Assembly: GCF_000612445.1 (NCBI RefSeq)
Contig: NZ_BALC01000003.1
Location: forward strand, 1-64,000
Origin: Liquorilactobacillus sucicola DSM 21376 = JCM 15457
Lineage (GTDB): Bacteria > Bacillota > Bacilli > Lactobacillales > Lactobacillaceae
Direction of reading: 5' to 3'
DNA: 64,000 nt
The notes below the pieces were generated by a model. The model saw only the letters and a list, made by a program, of their open reading frames with translations. It ran no database searches and was not told the DNA's origin. The translations under genes and the position numbers were made by a program. Positions 19,429-29,104 of the stretch are shown here, in pieces. The first letter of the stretch is position 1. The number at the start of each line of letters is the position of its first letter.

Positions 19429-19483
19429 AAACCAACTATCAAGAACTCAGTTCAAGTCTGAAGCCCTGATAGATGGTTTTTTT
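19429..19483 (+). terminator. Terminator after the L,D-transpeptidase gene
   Basis: AACCAACTATCA pairs with TGATAGATGGTT across a long loop and is followed by seven T, starting about 17 bp past the stop codon. Confidence 0.75.
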
Positions 19484-19491
19484 GTTGCACC

Positions 19492-19543
19492 AAAAAGGTC
19501 TGCGATGTCTGCTCTGAGAACAGACTTTTTAACAGACCTTTAA
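19492..19543. terminator. Bidirectional terminator between convergent genes
   Basis: An outer stem AAAGGTCTG/CAGACCTTT encloses an inner stem GTCTG/CAGAC followed by TTTTT. Flanking A and T runs let it act on both strands, ending the doxX-like transcript on the minus strand. Confidence 0.65.
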
Positions 19544-19572
19544 GTATTATGTTGTGGCTTAAAAATATTCAG

Positions 19573-20070
19573 TTACTGACCAACTGTTTTTTCCAGAAAA
19601 GGTATTTTTCTGCGTAGAAAAGGAATAATAAAATAGTCTAATCCCAGTTTGGAAGCATTGAATCCAGCGACAAGGATGATAAACTCTAAAAAGATATATT
19701 GCGGATTCACTGAAATAGAGCCTGCAAGCAGGTAGCTGAAGTTCATTAATAGGGCAAAAAAAGTCGCAGTTGTTGCAAAAGCACCTAAAATCAAGCCGAT
19801 ACCAATAAAGATTTCGCCCCAAACAACAAGAAAATCAAACAAATTTACGTTCGGCATAACAAAGTTCCTTAAAATCTCTGTATACCAACCATAAACAGGC
19901 TTTCCATCAACACCTAGTACCGGATTCTTAATCCCATTTTCAATGAATTTCTGTGCGGTGAAACCATGTAACTTCTCAATTCCAGATGTTAGCCACAGAT
20001 AGCCGAGATATACACGGATAATTGTTGTTACTACTCTTCCGCTAAGTGATTGGCGCAGCCATTTTACCAT
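19573..20070 (-). CDS. DoxX-family membrane protein
   Basis: The 165-residue protein has four hydrophobic segments and the DoxX-family N-terminus (RVYLGYLWLTSGIEKLHGF, about 19-37). Members are small integral membrane proteins linked to quinone or thiol redox chemistry, often of unknown function. The ATG follows GGAGGGATTTT. It is monocistronic with a good promoter. The menaquinone operon lies 1.5 kb away on the same strand, separated by degV, so a quinone link is suggestive only. Confidence 0.82.
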   Translation of the reverse strand: MVKWLRQSLSGRVVTTIIRVYLGYLWLTSGIEKLHGFTAQKFIENGIKNPVLGVDGKPVYGWYTEILRNFVMPNVNLFDFLVVWGEIFIGIGLILGAFATTATFFALLMNFSYLLAGSISVNPQYIFLEFIILVAGFNASKLGLDYFIIPFLRRKIPFLEKTVGQ

Positions 20071-20116
20071 AAAATCCCTCCTAATGTTTATTTAGAATAA
20101 TCGCTTACATTTAGTT

Positions 20117-20145
20117 ATTTTAAATATTAAAGTAATTAAGTGCAA
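20117..20145 (-). promoter_or_regulatory. Sigma-A promoter of the doxX-like gene
   Basis: On the minus strand TTGCAC (20140-20145) and TAAAAT (20117-20122) have a 17 nt spacer. Just downstream, TGTAAGCGATTATT (20096-20109, minus) resembles a cre site but lacks its terminal CA. Confidence 0.6.
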
Positions 20146-20329
20146 TTATTATGCTCAGTAAAATGCAAACTCAAAAACGTGGATATGCGAATAGCTGGCA
20201 GGTTTTGAGCTTCAACTGTAATTAAAGAGCATAACCAAGGCTCTATGGTAAATATTTCATTCTTAAACCGACTATAATATAAGATAAAACAAGGGGGTGT
20301 GAACATAAATCGATAATATTTGAGTACTG

Positions 20330-20452
20330 AAGTCAGATTACGAACATAGCGCTTTTTGCGATGAGTAATTCTAAGTTAGACAGAGAAGTTTGCCATATAG
20401 AACATGCTTATATAAAAAAACGGGTCAAAAATTAAATTTTGATCCATTTTTT
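20330..20452 (+). repeat. Dispersed hairpin repeat, copy R3
   Basis: Arm sequence ATTACGAACATAGC, GACAGAGAAG and GAACATGCTTATAT matches, on the opposite strand, 29255-29345. It ends in the GGGTCAAAAATT/AATTTTGATCC hairpin with A and T runs on each side (20420-20452). Confidence 0.7.
20420..20452. terminator. Bidirectional terminator after degV
   Basis: GGGTCAAAAATT pairs with AATTTTGATCC; A7 stands on the left and T6 on the right. It lies 80 bp downstream of the degV stop on the minus strand. Confidence 0.7.
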
Positions 20453-20529
20453 GTATAAAATCGGATTTAGTTTTTCTATTTATCTTTTTTTGAAGTCATT
20501 TTCGCAAATAGCAACTCACCATAAATGAA

Positions 20530-21393
20530 TTAAGCTTCTTGTGGTTCAGGTTTTTCGGAAAGAGTAATTATGCCGACAGCGTTCAAGCCCGTGTGCGTCA
20601 TAATGATAGGGCTTGTCAAACGAGCTAGATAATTGGCTTTGCTCTCGGTTGGTAGAATAATATCTTTTAAACGATCAAGGAACTCATTATCGACTCCAAC
20701 ATGTGAAAGTGACAAGTCAAGGATTTTGTTGTTTTGATGAGCTGCGGCCACCTGTTGGCAGAACTTCAAAAACGTTTTGCGGCTGCGGCCTTTGACAATG
20801 ACATCAAGACTTTTATTGTTAAGTTGAACGATAACTTTAAGGTTAATCAGCTTAGTTACAGCACCAGCAAAGCGACTGATTCTTCCACCCTTCACAAGGC
20901 AGTCCAAGTTATCTATCAAAACATTGATACGGGTCCGTTTGTAGATATCGGCACAATGCTGTTTGATTTCAGCGATAGTTTTACCAGCTGCAATATCGGC
21001 AGCAGCGCCTAAAACTTGGAATGCAAGCCCACGGTCAGTTGACTTGCTGTTGATAACCGTAACTTTGGCCTTTGACATCTCAGCGGCCGATTGAGCAGTA
21101 TTGAATGTTCCGCTAAGGACGTCAGAAATAGTAATAACTAACACTTCACTGCCGTCTGCGCCTAACTTGTCATAGAGTTCGACAAATTTTCCTAATGGCG
21201 GCTGGCTGGTCTTAGGATATTTGCCGGCGCGTAAATTGTCGATTAATTCTTGACGGGTGATATCTTCCCCGTCAACATAGTTCTTACCCTCAATTTCTAC
21301 AGATAGGGGAACAATATGGATATCATTTTTTTTCACTTCTTCAGGTGTAAGTTGAACAGATGAATCTGTCACAATTTTAATTGGTGTTGTCAT
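20530..21393 (-). CDS. DegV family fatty-acid-binding protein
   Basis: The 287-residue protein matches the DegV family, which includes the FakB fatty-acid-binding subunits that present fatty acids to FakA kinase in Firmicutes. The opening KIVTDSSVQLTPEE and TSQPP near 80 are typical, and ISDVLSGTFNTAQ near 105 resembles the region contacting the carboxylate. I start at 21393 because AAGGAG lies 9-10 nt upstream; an in-frame ATG at 21438 would add a non-conserved extension. Several DegV paralogues are usual, so the specific ligand is not known. Confidence 0.88.
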   Translation of the reverse strand: MTTPIKIVTDSSVQLTPEEVKKNDIHIVPLSVEIEGKNYVDGEDITRQELIDNLRAGKYPKTSQPPLGKFVELYDKLGADGSEVLVITISDVLSGTFNTAQSAAEMSKAKVTVINSKSTDRGLAFQVLGAAADIAAGKTIAEIKQHCADIYKRTRINVLIDNLDCLVKGGRISRFAGAVTKLINLKVIVQLNNKSLDVIVKGRSRKTFLKFCQQVAAAHQNNKILDLSLSHVGVDNEFLDRLKDIILPTESKANYLARLTSPIIMTHTGLNAVGIITLSEKPEPQEA

Positions 21394-21449
21394 ATTAATT
21401 AGCTCCTTAGTTGTTTCTAACGATCTTAAAAAAAACATCTTTCTACATC

Positions 21450-21477
21450 ATTATACACCATATGGTTTTTCGTTCAA
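21450..21477 (-). promoter_or_regulatory. Sigma-A promoter of degV
   Basis: On the minus strand TTGAAC (21472-21477) and a perfect TATAAT (21450-21455) are 16 nt apart, about 60 bp before the degV start. Confidence 0.7.
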
Positions 21478-21585
21478 TAAAACATAAAATGTAAGTCTAG
21501 GTAATGTGCACCTGCACTACCGTAATTATACCAGAAACCTCTTTCAATGCCCAAAATTAAAATAATAAATTTGAACCAGTTGGTT

Positions 21586-22716
21586 TTAAAGGTCCCTTTT
21601 TAAAATATTAGGTTGTTTCGATAGTTGCTGGCGGATACTTTCCTTCAAGGTTACTCCGATTCCACTGGCGTGTGGTAAAGATAGTGTGCCGTTTTTTAGA
21701 TGGAAGTCTTCGGTGATAATGTCTGTTTGATAGTAACGGTCAGATGCGGAAATATCGCCTGGAAAAGTTAGGGGTGAAAGACTGGCCAAGGCAAGATTGG
21801 TTGCCCGCCCGATTCCTCCTTCAAACATTCCGCCACACCATACAAGCAGATGATGTGCCTTGCAATAACGAATAATTTTAAGGGCATTAGCAAGGCCGCC
21901 AACACGAGAAAGCTTAAGATTAATGGCTTGTGCGCTTCCAAGTTGGTAAGCGGTTCGCACATCATTTAGTGAAAAGATGTTTTCATCGAGACAGAGAGGA
22001 ACATGTAGTTGTTTCTGTAGTACAGCGTGTTCGACAAAGTCTGTCACGGCAAGTGGTTGTTCCAGCATGACGATGTCTGCTTCTTCAAGTTTCCTGAGTT
22101 GAGTAGTATTTTGCAAAGAAAAGCTTGAATTAGCATCCAGCATGAATTTCAATTCAGGAAAATACCTGCGTATACTGCAAAAAGACTTTACTTCAGAAAT
22201 GCTTGTAACTTTGAGCTTAATTCGCTTGTATCCCATTGCGGCAGCTTGAGTGATGGCAGCAATCATTTTTTTAGGCTGAGTCTGTGCACCAAGACTGATA
22301 CCGACAGGGATGCACTGTCGACTAGGCAGATGAGAATGTTCAGCAAGAAGTTGAGCCAAACTTTTTTGCTCGCGCTTAGCAAATAAATCCCAAACTGCTG
22401 TTTCAAGTGCCGCCTTTGCCATTTGATTCCCTTGAACAGATATAAAAGCTCTTGTGACATCTTCTGGAGCACACAGCTCTTGTTTCTTCAACAGTGGGAG
22501 TAAGTGTTCACAGATGATCAGGCGTGCGGTCGCTTGAGTCTCAGAAGTATAATTAGGTTGTGTGAAAGCTTCAAGTTCGCCATAACCCCAAGCCCCATCA
22601 TCTGAGCCGAGTGCAATGATTGTTACTGGACGTAGATTAATAGTTTCGTGTGCAGAGCGAAAAGATTTTTTTAGTTTTAGATTGTAAGGCAGTATTTTGG
22701 CAGTGCTTATCTTCAA
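21586..22716 (-). CDS. menC: o-Succinylbenzoate synthase
   Basis: MenC dehydrates SHCHC to o-succinylbenzoate in menaquinone synthesis. It is an enolase-superfamily enzyme of 376 residues. Seen are the KxK catalytic pair (KRIKLKVT, about 164), metal ligands in LDANSSF (about 193), EQPL (about 218) and CLDENIF (about 242), and LKLSRVGG (about 268). The start is a TTG behind GGAGGG with 7 nt spacing. It is the last gene of menF-menD-menH-menC and starts directly after the menH stop. Confidence 0.92.
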   Translation of the reverse strand: MKISTAKILPYNLKLKKSFRSAHETINLRPVTIIALGSDDGAWGYGELEAFTQPNYTSETQATARLIICEHLLPLLKKQELCAPEDVTRAFISVQGNQMAKAALETAVWDLFAKREQKSLAQLLAEHSHLPSRQCIPVGISLGAQTQPKKMIAAITQAAAMGYKRIKLKVTSISEVKSFCSIRRYFPELKFMLDANSSFSLQNTTQLRKLEEADIVMLEQPLAVTDFVEHAVLQKQLHVPLCLDENIFSLNDVRTAYQLGSAQAINLKLSRVGGLANALKIIRYCKAHHLLVWCGGMFEGGIGRATNLALASLSPLTFPGDISASDRYYQTDIITEDFHLKNGTLSLPHASGIGVTLKESIRQQLSKQPNILKRDL

Positions 22717-23526
22717 CTAGATTCCCTCCAATTCAACAATTTCAGCTACGGTGCGCGGTTGTTCAAGATGGACATTATGACCTGCTGCATGAATGAGATA
22801 ACGTTGTCCTTGTGGCAGCAGTTTCTGCATTTGTGCTGTTATCTTAGTATATTTGGGATCAAGTTCTCCTGCCAACAGAGTAACTGGTAGTTTTAATTTT
22901 TTAAGCTGTGGCCAGTAATTTGGCATTTTACCTGTACCCATTCCAAGTAAGCTGTTAGCTAGGCAAACGCTATCCTGTTCTAGACGCTGCTGTTGAATAA
23001 ATTTTCTTTGTTTTTGCGGCAGTCGTTTTTGTGAAGAAAAAAGAGCGAGTTCTGACCAAAATGAAACAAAAGCGGGTAGTCCGTCTTGCAACAATACTTG
23101 CGCCAATCGCTGGTCATGTCTGCGCCGCTTCAAACGTTCAGTTAAAGTCATGAGGCCAGCTGTGCTGCTTTCTAAGACCAAGTGTTTTATAAGTTCGGGA
23201 TGCTTTAATGCCAACCCAAGTGCTAAGCGGCCGCCCATTGAATACCCCCAAAGATTGACTGGAGGTGCCATTTTTTGTTTTATCAAAGTAGCTAAATCAC
23301 TTATTTGGTATTCAATAGAAAAACGCTCATAAGAAGACTTAGTCAAGCTCTTTCCATGTCCGAGCAGGTCAGGAAGCAGAATAGGTCCATTCAAATAAGG
23401 AACAATTCGATCAAAATCATGGTGACTACCCATAAAACCATGAAGTAACAGCCATTGTGCGTGTGAGTTGTCAGTGGTAGGTGCAGATGTAAAATAGTAT
23501 TTCTCATGATTAAGGACAATCTCCAT
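22717..23526 (-). CDS. menH: SHCHC synthase (alpha/beta hydrolase)
   Basis: MenH eliminates pyruvate from SEPHCHC to give SHCHC. The 269-residue alpha/beta hydrolase has LLHGFMGSHHDF (oxyanion region, about 27-38), the nucleophile elbow GYSMGGR (about 94-100), and a late His in AAGHNVHLEQP. Its ATG overlaps the menD stop (TAATG), so translation is coupled. Position between menD and menC makes the assignment firm, although hydrolase sequence alone would be ambiguous. Confidence 0.88.
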   Translation of the reverse strand: MEIVLNHEKYYFTSAPTTDNSHAQWLLLHGFMGSHHDFDRIVPYLNGPILLPDLLGHGKSLTKSSYERFSIEYQISDLATLIKQKMAPPVNLWGYSMGGRLALGLALKHPELIKHLVLESSTAGLMTLTERLKRRRHDQRLAQVLLQDGLPAFVSFWSELALFSSQKRLPQKQRKFIQQQRLEQDSVCLANSLLGMGTGKMPNYWPQLKKLKLPVTLLAGELDPKYTKITAQMQKLLPQGQRYLIHAAGHNVHLEQPRTVAEIVELEGI

Positions 23527-25241
23527 TAATAAAACTCCTCAGATAGTTTTTGCTTGATTTGCTGAACTGTGTTCTGATGCTGTTCAACATTGGCAGCACG
23601 ATCGGTAATAACCTCGATAATTTCTAGTCCATGAGGGGAGTGTTGGAGCTTTTTTACAAAATCAGCACTATTTTGAATTCTGGTATATTCAGCGTGATAA
23701 AGAAGTGCTGTCTGTTTTATGGACAGGTTTTGCGGTGTTCCAAAGACTGTTTCGAAGTCAGTGCTGCCAACTTGCGGAAGAAATGAAAAAATACCACCGC
23801 CGTTATTGTTAATTACAATAATGCGCAACTGCAAGGCATAACGGTATGCCATCATCAACCCATTCATATCATGAAAAAAGGCCAGATCCCCAATTAATAA
23901 GACGTTATTTTGAAATTGACTGCTCATTCCTAGAGCGCTTGAAATAACACCATCTATTCCATTTGCACCACGATTACAGTACAGGTAACAGAACTTGGTC
24001 TGTGGTAGATAGTAACTGTCAATATCACGAATCGGCATGGAGTTGCTGATGAACAAGTGAGTGTTAGGTGCGAGTGCTCGCTCCAGCAGATGTGGCAGCA
24101 GGGCTTCGGACACGACCTTTTGGGGGCTTGTGCTATCCCAACTTCTTTTAATAATCTCTTGAGCTTTGCTCCATTGGCTGAGCCAACTTGGTTGCGCAAC
24201 AGGAGCAGGGCAGTTTTCAAAAAAATCAGCTTCGGAAAGCGGTAAAAGTTTTGTGGTAGTTTCAGTATAATCATTTAATTCGCAGTTTGGGTCAAGGTAG
24301 TAGGTTGGTACTCTGAGTTCTTTCAGCCAAGAGGCAAGACTTGCTGAAACAAAAGTTCCTCCAAAGCGAATAATGATCTCGGGTTTGAGCATTTTTAGAA
24401 TTGAGTGCTTGGTTTTCAGCAGAATATCATAGGCCGAGATAATACAGTTTGAGTCGTATCCACGCAATTGACTCAATGGATCAGCAAGAATTGGCCAACC
24501 TGCATTTTCAGCCCAACGCAACAGAGAATTAGCGGGCATGTCTATTTCGCTGGGCCCAGCAATAATAAGGCCGCGTTTGCCTGCAATTTTTGTGGTCAGC
24601 GCAGTAAAATCAGCACTGGTAAGACTACTTTTACTTGTTAAACGATCAATTTTCTGCGGTATGTTATTAGTTGCAAACGAGAAGGGGAGCCGTGGCATTA
24701 ATGGTTTGCGCAAGGGCAGGTTTAAGTGAACAGGTCCGCAAGGCAAACTGGTAGCCTGAATGACACTTCTTTGAACAATGAAATTGGTATAGTGGCATTC
24801 GGCGGGATCATCTGAAGCGAGCGGAAGTTGCCAAAATTGCTTGACTTGCTGCCCATAGAAATGATCCTGATCCAGTGCTTGCGGTGCACCAATTTTGGTC
24901 AATTCTGGCGGGCGATCAGTTGTCAGCACAATCAAAGGAATATGTGATGAATTGGCCTCACAAATAGCGGGGTAAAAATTCGCAGCTGCGGTTCCCGACG
25001 TACATAAAAGCAATACAGGGCGAGCGGTCGTTTTTGCGATGCCCAAAGCAAAAAAAGCGGCCGATCGTTCATCGATGTCAACGTACAGCTTGAGTTTATT
25101 CTCACGTGCCAACTGTGCCAATCCTAGAGCTAATGGTGTGGAACGTGAACCGGGTGCCAGGACAGCAGTCTGAATGCCCTGAAGTAATAGAGCGTTTAAA
25201 ATAGTTGTTATTTGGTTAGTTAATGTTTGTGTATTCGTCAT
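23526..25241 (-). CDS. menD: SEPHCHC synthase
   Basis: MenD is a thiamine-diphosphate enzyme joining isochorismate and 2-oxoglutarate. The 571-residue protein has the N-terminal APGSRSTPLALGLA motif (about 29-42), the catalytic-glutamate region DIDERSAAFFALG (about 55-67), and a C-terminal TPP-binding GDLAFFHDMNGL region (about 445). It overlaps the end of menF by 26 bp. Full length and motif set leave little doubt. Confidence 0.95.
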   Translation of the reverse strand: MTNTQTLTNQITTILNALLLQGIQTAVLAPGSRSTPLALGLAQLARENKLKLYVDIDERSAAFFALGIAKTTARPVLLLCTSGTAAANFYPAICEANSSHIPLIVLTTDRPPELTKIGAPQALDQDHFYGQQVKQFWQLPLASDDPAECHYTNFIVQRSVIQATSLPCGPVHLNLPLRKPLMPRLPFSFATNNIPQKIDRLTSKSSLTSADFTALTTKIAGKRGLIIAGPSEIDMPANSLLRWAENAGWPILADPLSQLRGYDSNCIISAYDILLKTKHSILKMLKPEIIIRFGGTFVSASLASWLKELRVPTYYLDPNCELNDYTETTTKLLPLSEADFFENCPAPVAQPSWLSQWSKAQEIIKRSWDSTSPQKVVSEALLPHLLERALAPNTHLFISNSMPIRDIDSYYLPQTKFCYLYCNRGANGIDGVISSALGMSSQFQNNVLLIGDLAFFHDMNGLMMAYRYALQLRIIVINNNGGGIFSFLPQVGSTDFETVFGTPQNLSIKQTALLYHAEYTRIQNSADFVKKLQHSPHGLEIIEVITDRAANVEQHQNTVQQIKQKLSEEFY

Positions 25242-26544
25242 TTTGATCTCCTAAAACACGCAGTAATGGCTGGAATTTCAACTGAGTTTCAGCTGCTTCA
25301 TTTTGTGGATCTGATTCTGAAACGATACCTGCTCCGGCAAATAAATGTGCGGTTTTTCCGGTCAGCAAGGCAGAACGGATGCCGACGGCTAGTTCACCGG
25401 CATTATCAAATTGAAGATATCCCAGTGGACTTCCAAAGAGCCCACGTGTTCCTGGCTCGACCTGTGCTATTTGCCTAAGAGCTTTTTCCCTTGGTAATCC
25501 TCCTAGCGCTGGGGTAGGATGTAGGTCGCGCAATACTTTGAATAATTCAAAATGCCCGTCAGCCATGATGGGAGTGTAAAGATGTTGGACATTAGGATTT
25601 TTAAGTAATTGCGGTCTTTTCGAACATCTGACAGTTAGATTATGCTTTTGGAGGATGGTTTTGATCGTTTCTACAACATATTTTTGTTCTTGCAGATTTT
25701 TGTGGTCCTGTAGAAGTTTGTTCCCCAAATAGTCATCTTCTTTTCGATTACGTCCGCGCTTAATAGTTCCTGCGACAGCTGCTGTTTGAAATTGATTTTC
25801 CTTGAATTTACCAAACCTCTCAGGAGTTGAGCTGATAAACGAACCGTTAACGGTCTTTAGTAAAATATGGTAGGTCTGTGGTTGCGTCAGGGTTAGTTTT
25901 CGCCAGACAGCAAGAGAATTAATTGTGTCACTGAAATTTGCTTCAAGTGAACGTGCCAAAACAACTTTGTCCAGTTGCTGCCGCTTTATTTGTGCAGTAG
26001 TGGCAGATACTGCAGCTGTCCATTGGGCTAGTGCTGTATCATTTTGCATAAGTGTCTCATGGGATGTCAAAGACAAGGGATGCCCCGAAACAGCTTGGAG
26101 TTTTTTTGCAAATAAACGGCTTTCTTTTTTTAATGTTGTGGAGTCAAGACTACAGGTAATCAGCTCGGTGTTATTGCCAGATTTAATGACAGTATACTTG
26201 GGTAGGAAAAAATATCCTTGTCCCAGTTTGCCCCAAAAAACGTCTTTTCCAGCGGAATTTGGATCAAAAGAGAAGCTGCCTACTAGAGCGAGATGCTCAG
26301 CCTCTGCCTTCTCGCTATTGGTTAAACGTTTTTTTAAACTTGACTGCCATTCTTTTAGTGCGTCAAATTGATTCTTACTCCTATCAAAATAGTATTCTGC
26401 AACTGCTCCATAGGCCAAACGGATCGTATTATTTGAAGGTGCCTGAAAAATGAAGGCAGTTTGCCATTCGGTCATCAAGGACAGCATTTTTTTTAACTTT
26501 ATATTGGGTAATTCAATTTTTGAATAAAAAATAGATTGGTTCAT
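25216..26544 (-). CDS. menF: Isochorismate synthase
   Basis: MenF converts chorismate to isochorismate, the entry to menaquinone synthesis. The 442-residue protein shows the chorismate-binding domain: GTIKRG near 266, HPTPALGGLPRE near 342, EPGTRGLFGSPLGY near 364, and the end motif AGAGIVSESDP near 410. The ATG at 26544 sits behind AAGGAGAG; an in-frame ATG at 26568 would extend into the leader. It heads the men operon. Later genes of the pathway (menE, menB, menA, menG) are not in the window. Confidence 0.92.
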   Translation of the reverse strand: MNQSIFYSKIELPNIKLKKMLSLMTEWQTAFIFQAPSNNTIRLAYGAVAEYYFDRSKNQFDALKEWQSSLKKRLTNSEKAEAEHLALVGSFSFDPNSAGKDVFWGKLGQGYFFLPKYTVIKSGNNTELITCSLDSTTLKKESRLFAKKLQAVSGHPLSLTSHETLMQNDTALAQWTAAVSATTAQIKRQQLDKVVLARSLEANFSDTINSLAVWRKLTLTQPQTYHILLKTVNGSFISSTPERFGKFKENQFQTAAVAGTIKRGRNRKEDDYLGNKLLQDHKNLQEQKYVVETIKTILQKHNLTVRCSKRPQLLKNPNVQHLYTPIMADGHFELFKVLRDLHPTPALGGLPREKALRQIAQVEPGTRGLFGSPLGYLQFDNAGELAVGIRSALLTGKTAHLFAGAGIVSESDPQNEAAETQLKFQPLLRVLGDQNDEYTNIN

Positions 26545-27022
26545 TGGTTCTCTCCTTGTCGAATACATTTAAACTTGCTCAACGAGATCCTCACTAATAT
26601 GAGAAGTAAGGAAGCAGTGATTACAACATAGATTTTAGCATAATTCCCAGCATTTGCCGTTAAGTGTTGTCTTTTTGTAAAAGGTTTCATTGCTGTTGTA
26701 GCTATGAGTTGCATAAACTACCCTTAATGTTGTTTTTTGCAATGAGTTTAAATATGAGCTGAGACGCGGTTAAAAGAAAAATTAGATTAAGACTTACTGT
26801 AAATAAGCAAAGTAAGCAAAAATCAGCTTACAGAATGAGACTTTCGGTAAGTACATTAACTTAAGCATCCATGGGCTCTCTATTTTTAAACAAATAAATT
26901 TGCTTATAATTGTTAACTTTTCTTTGTTTCTTCCGATATAAATAAATGTATGTTGCTGTGCGTTTATGTTTTTGGTTTGAATATTGGGATTTGAAAATAA
27001 AAAACAAAGGGGTCTATAACTC
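26545..27022. other. Divergent leader between menF and the first chemoreceptor
   Basis: No gene is seen. It contains a SigD-type promoter for the rightward chemoreceptor (26913-26939). For menF a TG-N-TAAAAT extended -10 (minus strand, near 26636-26644) is possible but has no clear -35. Confidence 0.5.
26913..26939 (+). promoter_or_regulatory. SigD (sigma-28) type promoter of the first chemoreceptor
   Basis: TTAA (26913-26916), 15 nt, then TCCGATAT (26932-26939). The consensus in Bacillus is TAAA-N15-GCCGATAT, so the -10 differs in one base. Spacing equals the other three sites in this window. Confidence 0.75.
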
Positions 27023-29071
27023 ATGAAACAAAAGGATAAAAGTATTAGCGGTTTAGTAGCTAGTATTTTACTAATCATTGCAATGGTTCCAGTCATTGTC
27101 ATGTTGGCAAACTCTTACTTTAGCACTGAGAACTTTCTACTCAAGCGAACGGCCGATAGCCGTGAAAGTGCGGTTAAGACAGTGTTGGATAGTCGTGATT
27201 CGATGAACGTCTCGGCGAAAAAAGCTATAACAACATTGGCAGGAGAAGATCTTTTCAGAGATAACTTTGATATGAACAACATCAAAAAGATAATTTCTGC
27301 GGCGGAAAGCGAAAATGATGTCATGCTGGATACAATTTTCGCAACCTCTAATGGTAAGTACGTTTCGACAAAAAAGACTTTTCCAAGTAATTTTGATCCG
27401 ACGACACGTCCTTGGTATAAGGGTGCGGTAAAGGATGTGGGACAGGTATACTGGTCGAAGCCTTACTATGATTCTGCTTCAAAGAGTAATGTCATTAGTA
27501 TCTCCGAAGCGGTGCAGAATTCTAAGGGGCAGACCGGCGTACTATCATTCAGAGTTTTATATGATGATGTGCAGGATATCCTGAATCATTTAAATGTTGG
27601 AAGAACTGGCAATGCGATGCTTGTTTCCAACAATGGGACGGTTCTCGCTTCAAAGGATGCGAAGTTAATTGGCAAGAATGTTGCACAAACGGCTGCCTTC
27701 AAGAAAGCAGCTGCAGCATCCGGTAAAGAGGGCAGTGTTTCACTTGCGGGGACATCTGCGATCGAGAAGGTTTACTACAACCGTGGAAATGATAACAACG
27801 GGACATTCGCAATGGCTCAGCTCAAAAAAGATGAGCTTGCACCCGAACAACGGTCAGCTGTCAGATCTTCAATTTTAGTTTTGGTGATAATGATAATTTT
27901 TGCTATTTTCATGGCATTTCTTTTCGTACATGTAATCAAACGAATAGTTAATACTCTCAGTGCATTCTTTGCGGAGGCGGGTAAAGGTAAACTTGAAAAG
28001 ATCGTTCCGGAACGGTTGAAAGCTAATAATTTCTTTGAAAGAAGAATTAACCGATTTGTTTATCCATATGAGCACGGTAATGAACCACAACAGTTGGCTT
28101 ATGAATATAACAAGATGATTGATTCAGTTGGTAGCTTGATTCAGAAGGTCCAAAACGAAGGTAAAAAGGTTGCAGAAATGTCGGACTCATTACTGGAATT
28201 GTCAAAGCAGACTAACACGGCTACTGAGGAAGTTGCTAAAACAATCACTGGAATAGCGGAAGTTACAAGTTCGCAGGCTGAAGACACGCAAAAGGGTGTT
28301 ACCCAAATGCGCGAACTTTCCCAAACAATTCAAGGCCTTCACACAAACATTCAAGATATGAGTAGTAAGTCACAAGAGTCAAGTGAAATGAACCAGGAAA
28401 ACATTGATGTTACCGGTGAAGTTAATTCTAATTGGCATAGCGAATTGGATAAAATGGAAGAATTGATGCACGGTGTAGAAGAAATGAACAATAATATTCA
28501 AAATATTAATAAAATTATTGGTGTTATCAATGAAATTTCACATCAGACTAACTTGTTGGCATTGAATGCGTCGATTGAAGCTGCTAGTGCGGGTGAATCA
28601 GGTAAGGGATTTGCAGTTGTTGCTGCAGAAATCAGAAAACTTTCGGATCAGAGCAAGGATTCCACCAAGGAAATTGAGAATATTATTCAGAAGATTCAGG
28701 GTCAATCGTCTGAGATGGTTAAACAGACATCTGATTCTCTTGCTGGTGGGGAGAAGCAGACCGAACTGATTAAGAATGCGATTGAATCATCACGTGATGT
28801 CTACTCTAAAGGACTGAATATCCTTGAAGGAATACATCATATTGAGAAGGCGAGCTCACACATCGAAGGAATACAAAATACAGTATTAGAGAATCTTGAA
28901 AATATTTCAGCCTCTACCGAAGAAAACTCGGCAGGTACAGAAGAGGTGTCAGCTAACTCAGAAGAAGTGCTGGCAACAATGGAAGAATTTACAACACATG
29001 TTGCTGAATTGAAGAAGATCTCAGAAAGACTTGAGAAAAATTTGACTGAAGAATTTAAGATAGTAGATTAG
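27023..29071 (+). CDS. Methyl-accepting chemotaxis protein, dCache type
   Basis: A 682-residue transmembrane chemoreceptor. It has a first membrane helix at about 9-30, a large extracellular dCache-type sensor containing [13 protein letters not shown] (124-136), a second helix near 283-304, and a cytoplasmic signalling domain whose hairpin tip ([16 protein letters not shown]) starts near 505. The tip reads [12 protein letters not shown], with Ser522 where almost all receptors have Arg. The C-terminus is rich in glutamate pairs likely to be methylation sites. The start follows AAAGGGG. It is driven by a SigD-type promoter and is a paralogue of the receptor at 32082. The Cache motif is typical of amino-acid or other small-molecule sensors; the ligand is unknown. 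Confidence 0.93.
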   Translation: MKQKDKSISGLVASILLIIAMVPVIVMLANSYFSTENFLLKRTADSRESAVKTVLDSRDSMNVSAKKAITTLAGEDLFRDNFDMNNIKKIISAAESENDVMLDTIFATSNGKYVSTKKTFPSNFDPTTRPWYKGAVKDVGQVYWSKPYYDSASKSNVISISEAVQNSKGQTGVLSFRVLYDDVQDILNHLNVGRTGNAMLVSNNGTVLASKDAKLIGKNVAQTAAFKKAAAASGKEGSVSLAGTSAIEKVYYNRGNDNNGTFAMAQLKKDELAPEQRSAVRSSILVLVIMIIFAIFMAFLFVHVIKRIVNTLSAFFAEAGKGKLEKIVPERLKANNFFERRINRFVYPYEHGNEPQQLAYEYNKMIDSVGSLIQKVQNEGKKVAEMSDSLLELSKQTNTATEEVAKTITGIAEVTSSQAEDTQKGVTQMRELSQTIQGLHTNIQDMSSKSQESSEMNQENIDVTGEVNSNWHSELDKMEELMHGVEEMNNNIQNINKIIGVINEISHQTNLLALNASIEAASAGESGKGFAVVAAEIRKLSDQSKDSTKEIENIIQKIQGQSSEMVKQTSDSLAGGEKQTELIKNAIESSRDVYSKGLNILEGIHHIEKASSHIEGIQNTVLENLENISASTEENSAGTEEVSANSEEVLATMEEFTTHVAELKKISERLEKNLTEEFKIVD

Positions 29072-29104
29072 ATATCAATATTTAAAGAAGCAAAAGAAAG
29101 GCTA

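Larger units (their letters stand above)
20071..20529. other. Intergenic stretch with doxX promoter and dispersed repeat
   Basis: No gene is seen. It holds the minus-strand doxX promoter on the left and a well-preserved copy of the dispersed hairpin repeat (about 20330-20452) on the right, whose hairpin can terminate degV. Confidence 0.65.

Noticed and set aside
20946-20953. ATATCGGC, a SigD -10 on the minus strand within degV
   Set aside because: No matching -35 at 15 nt, inside a coding region and pointing into the gene's own body.
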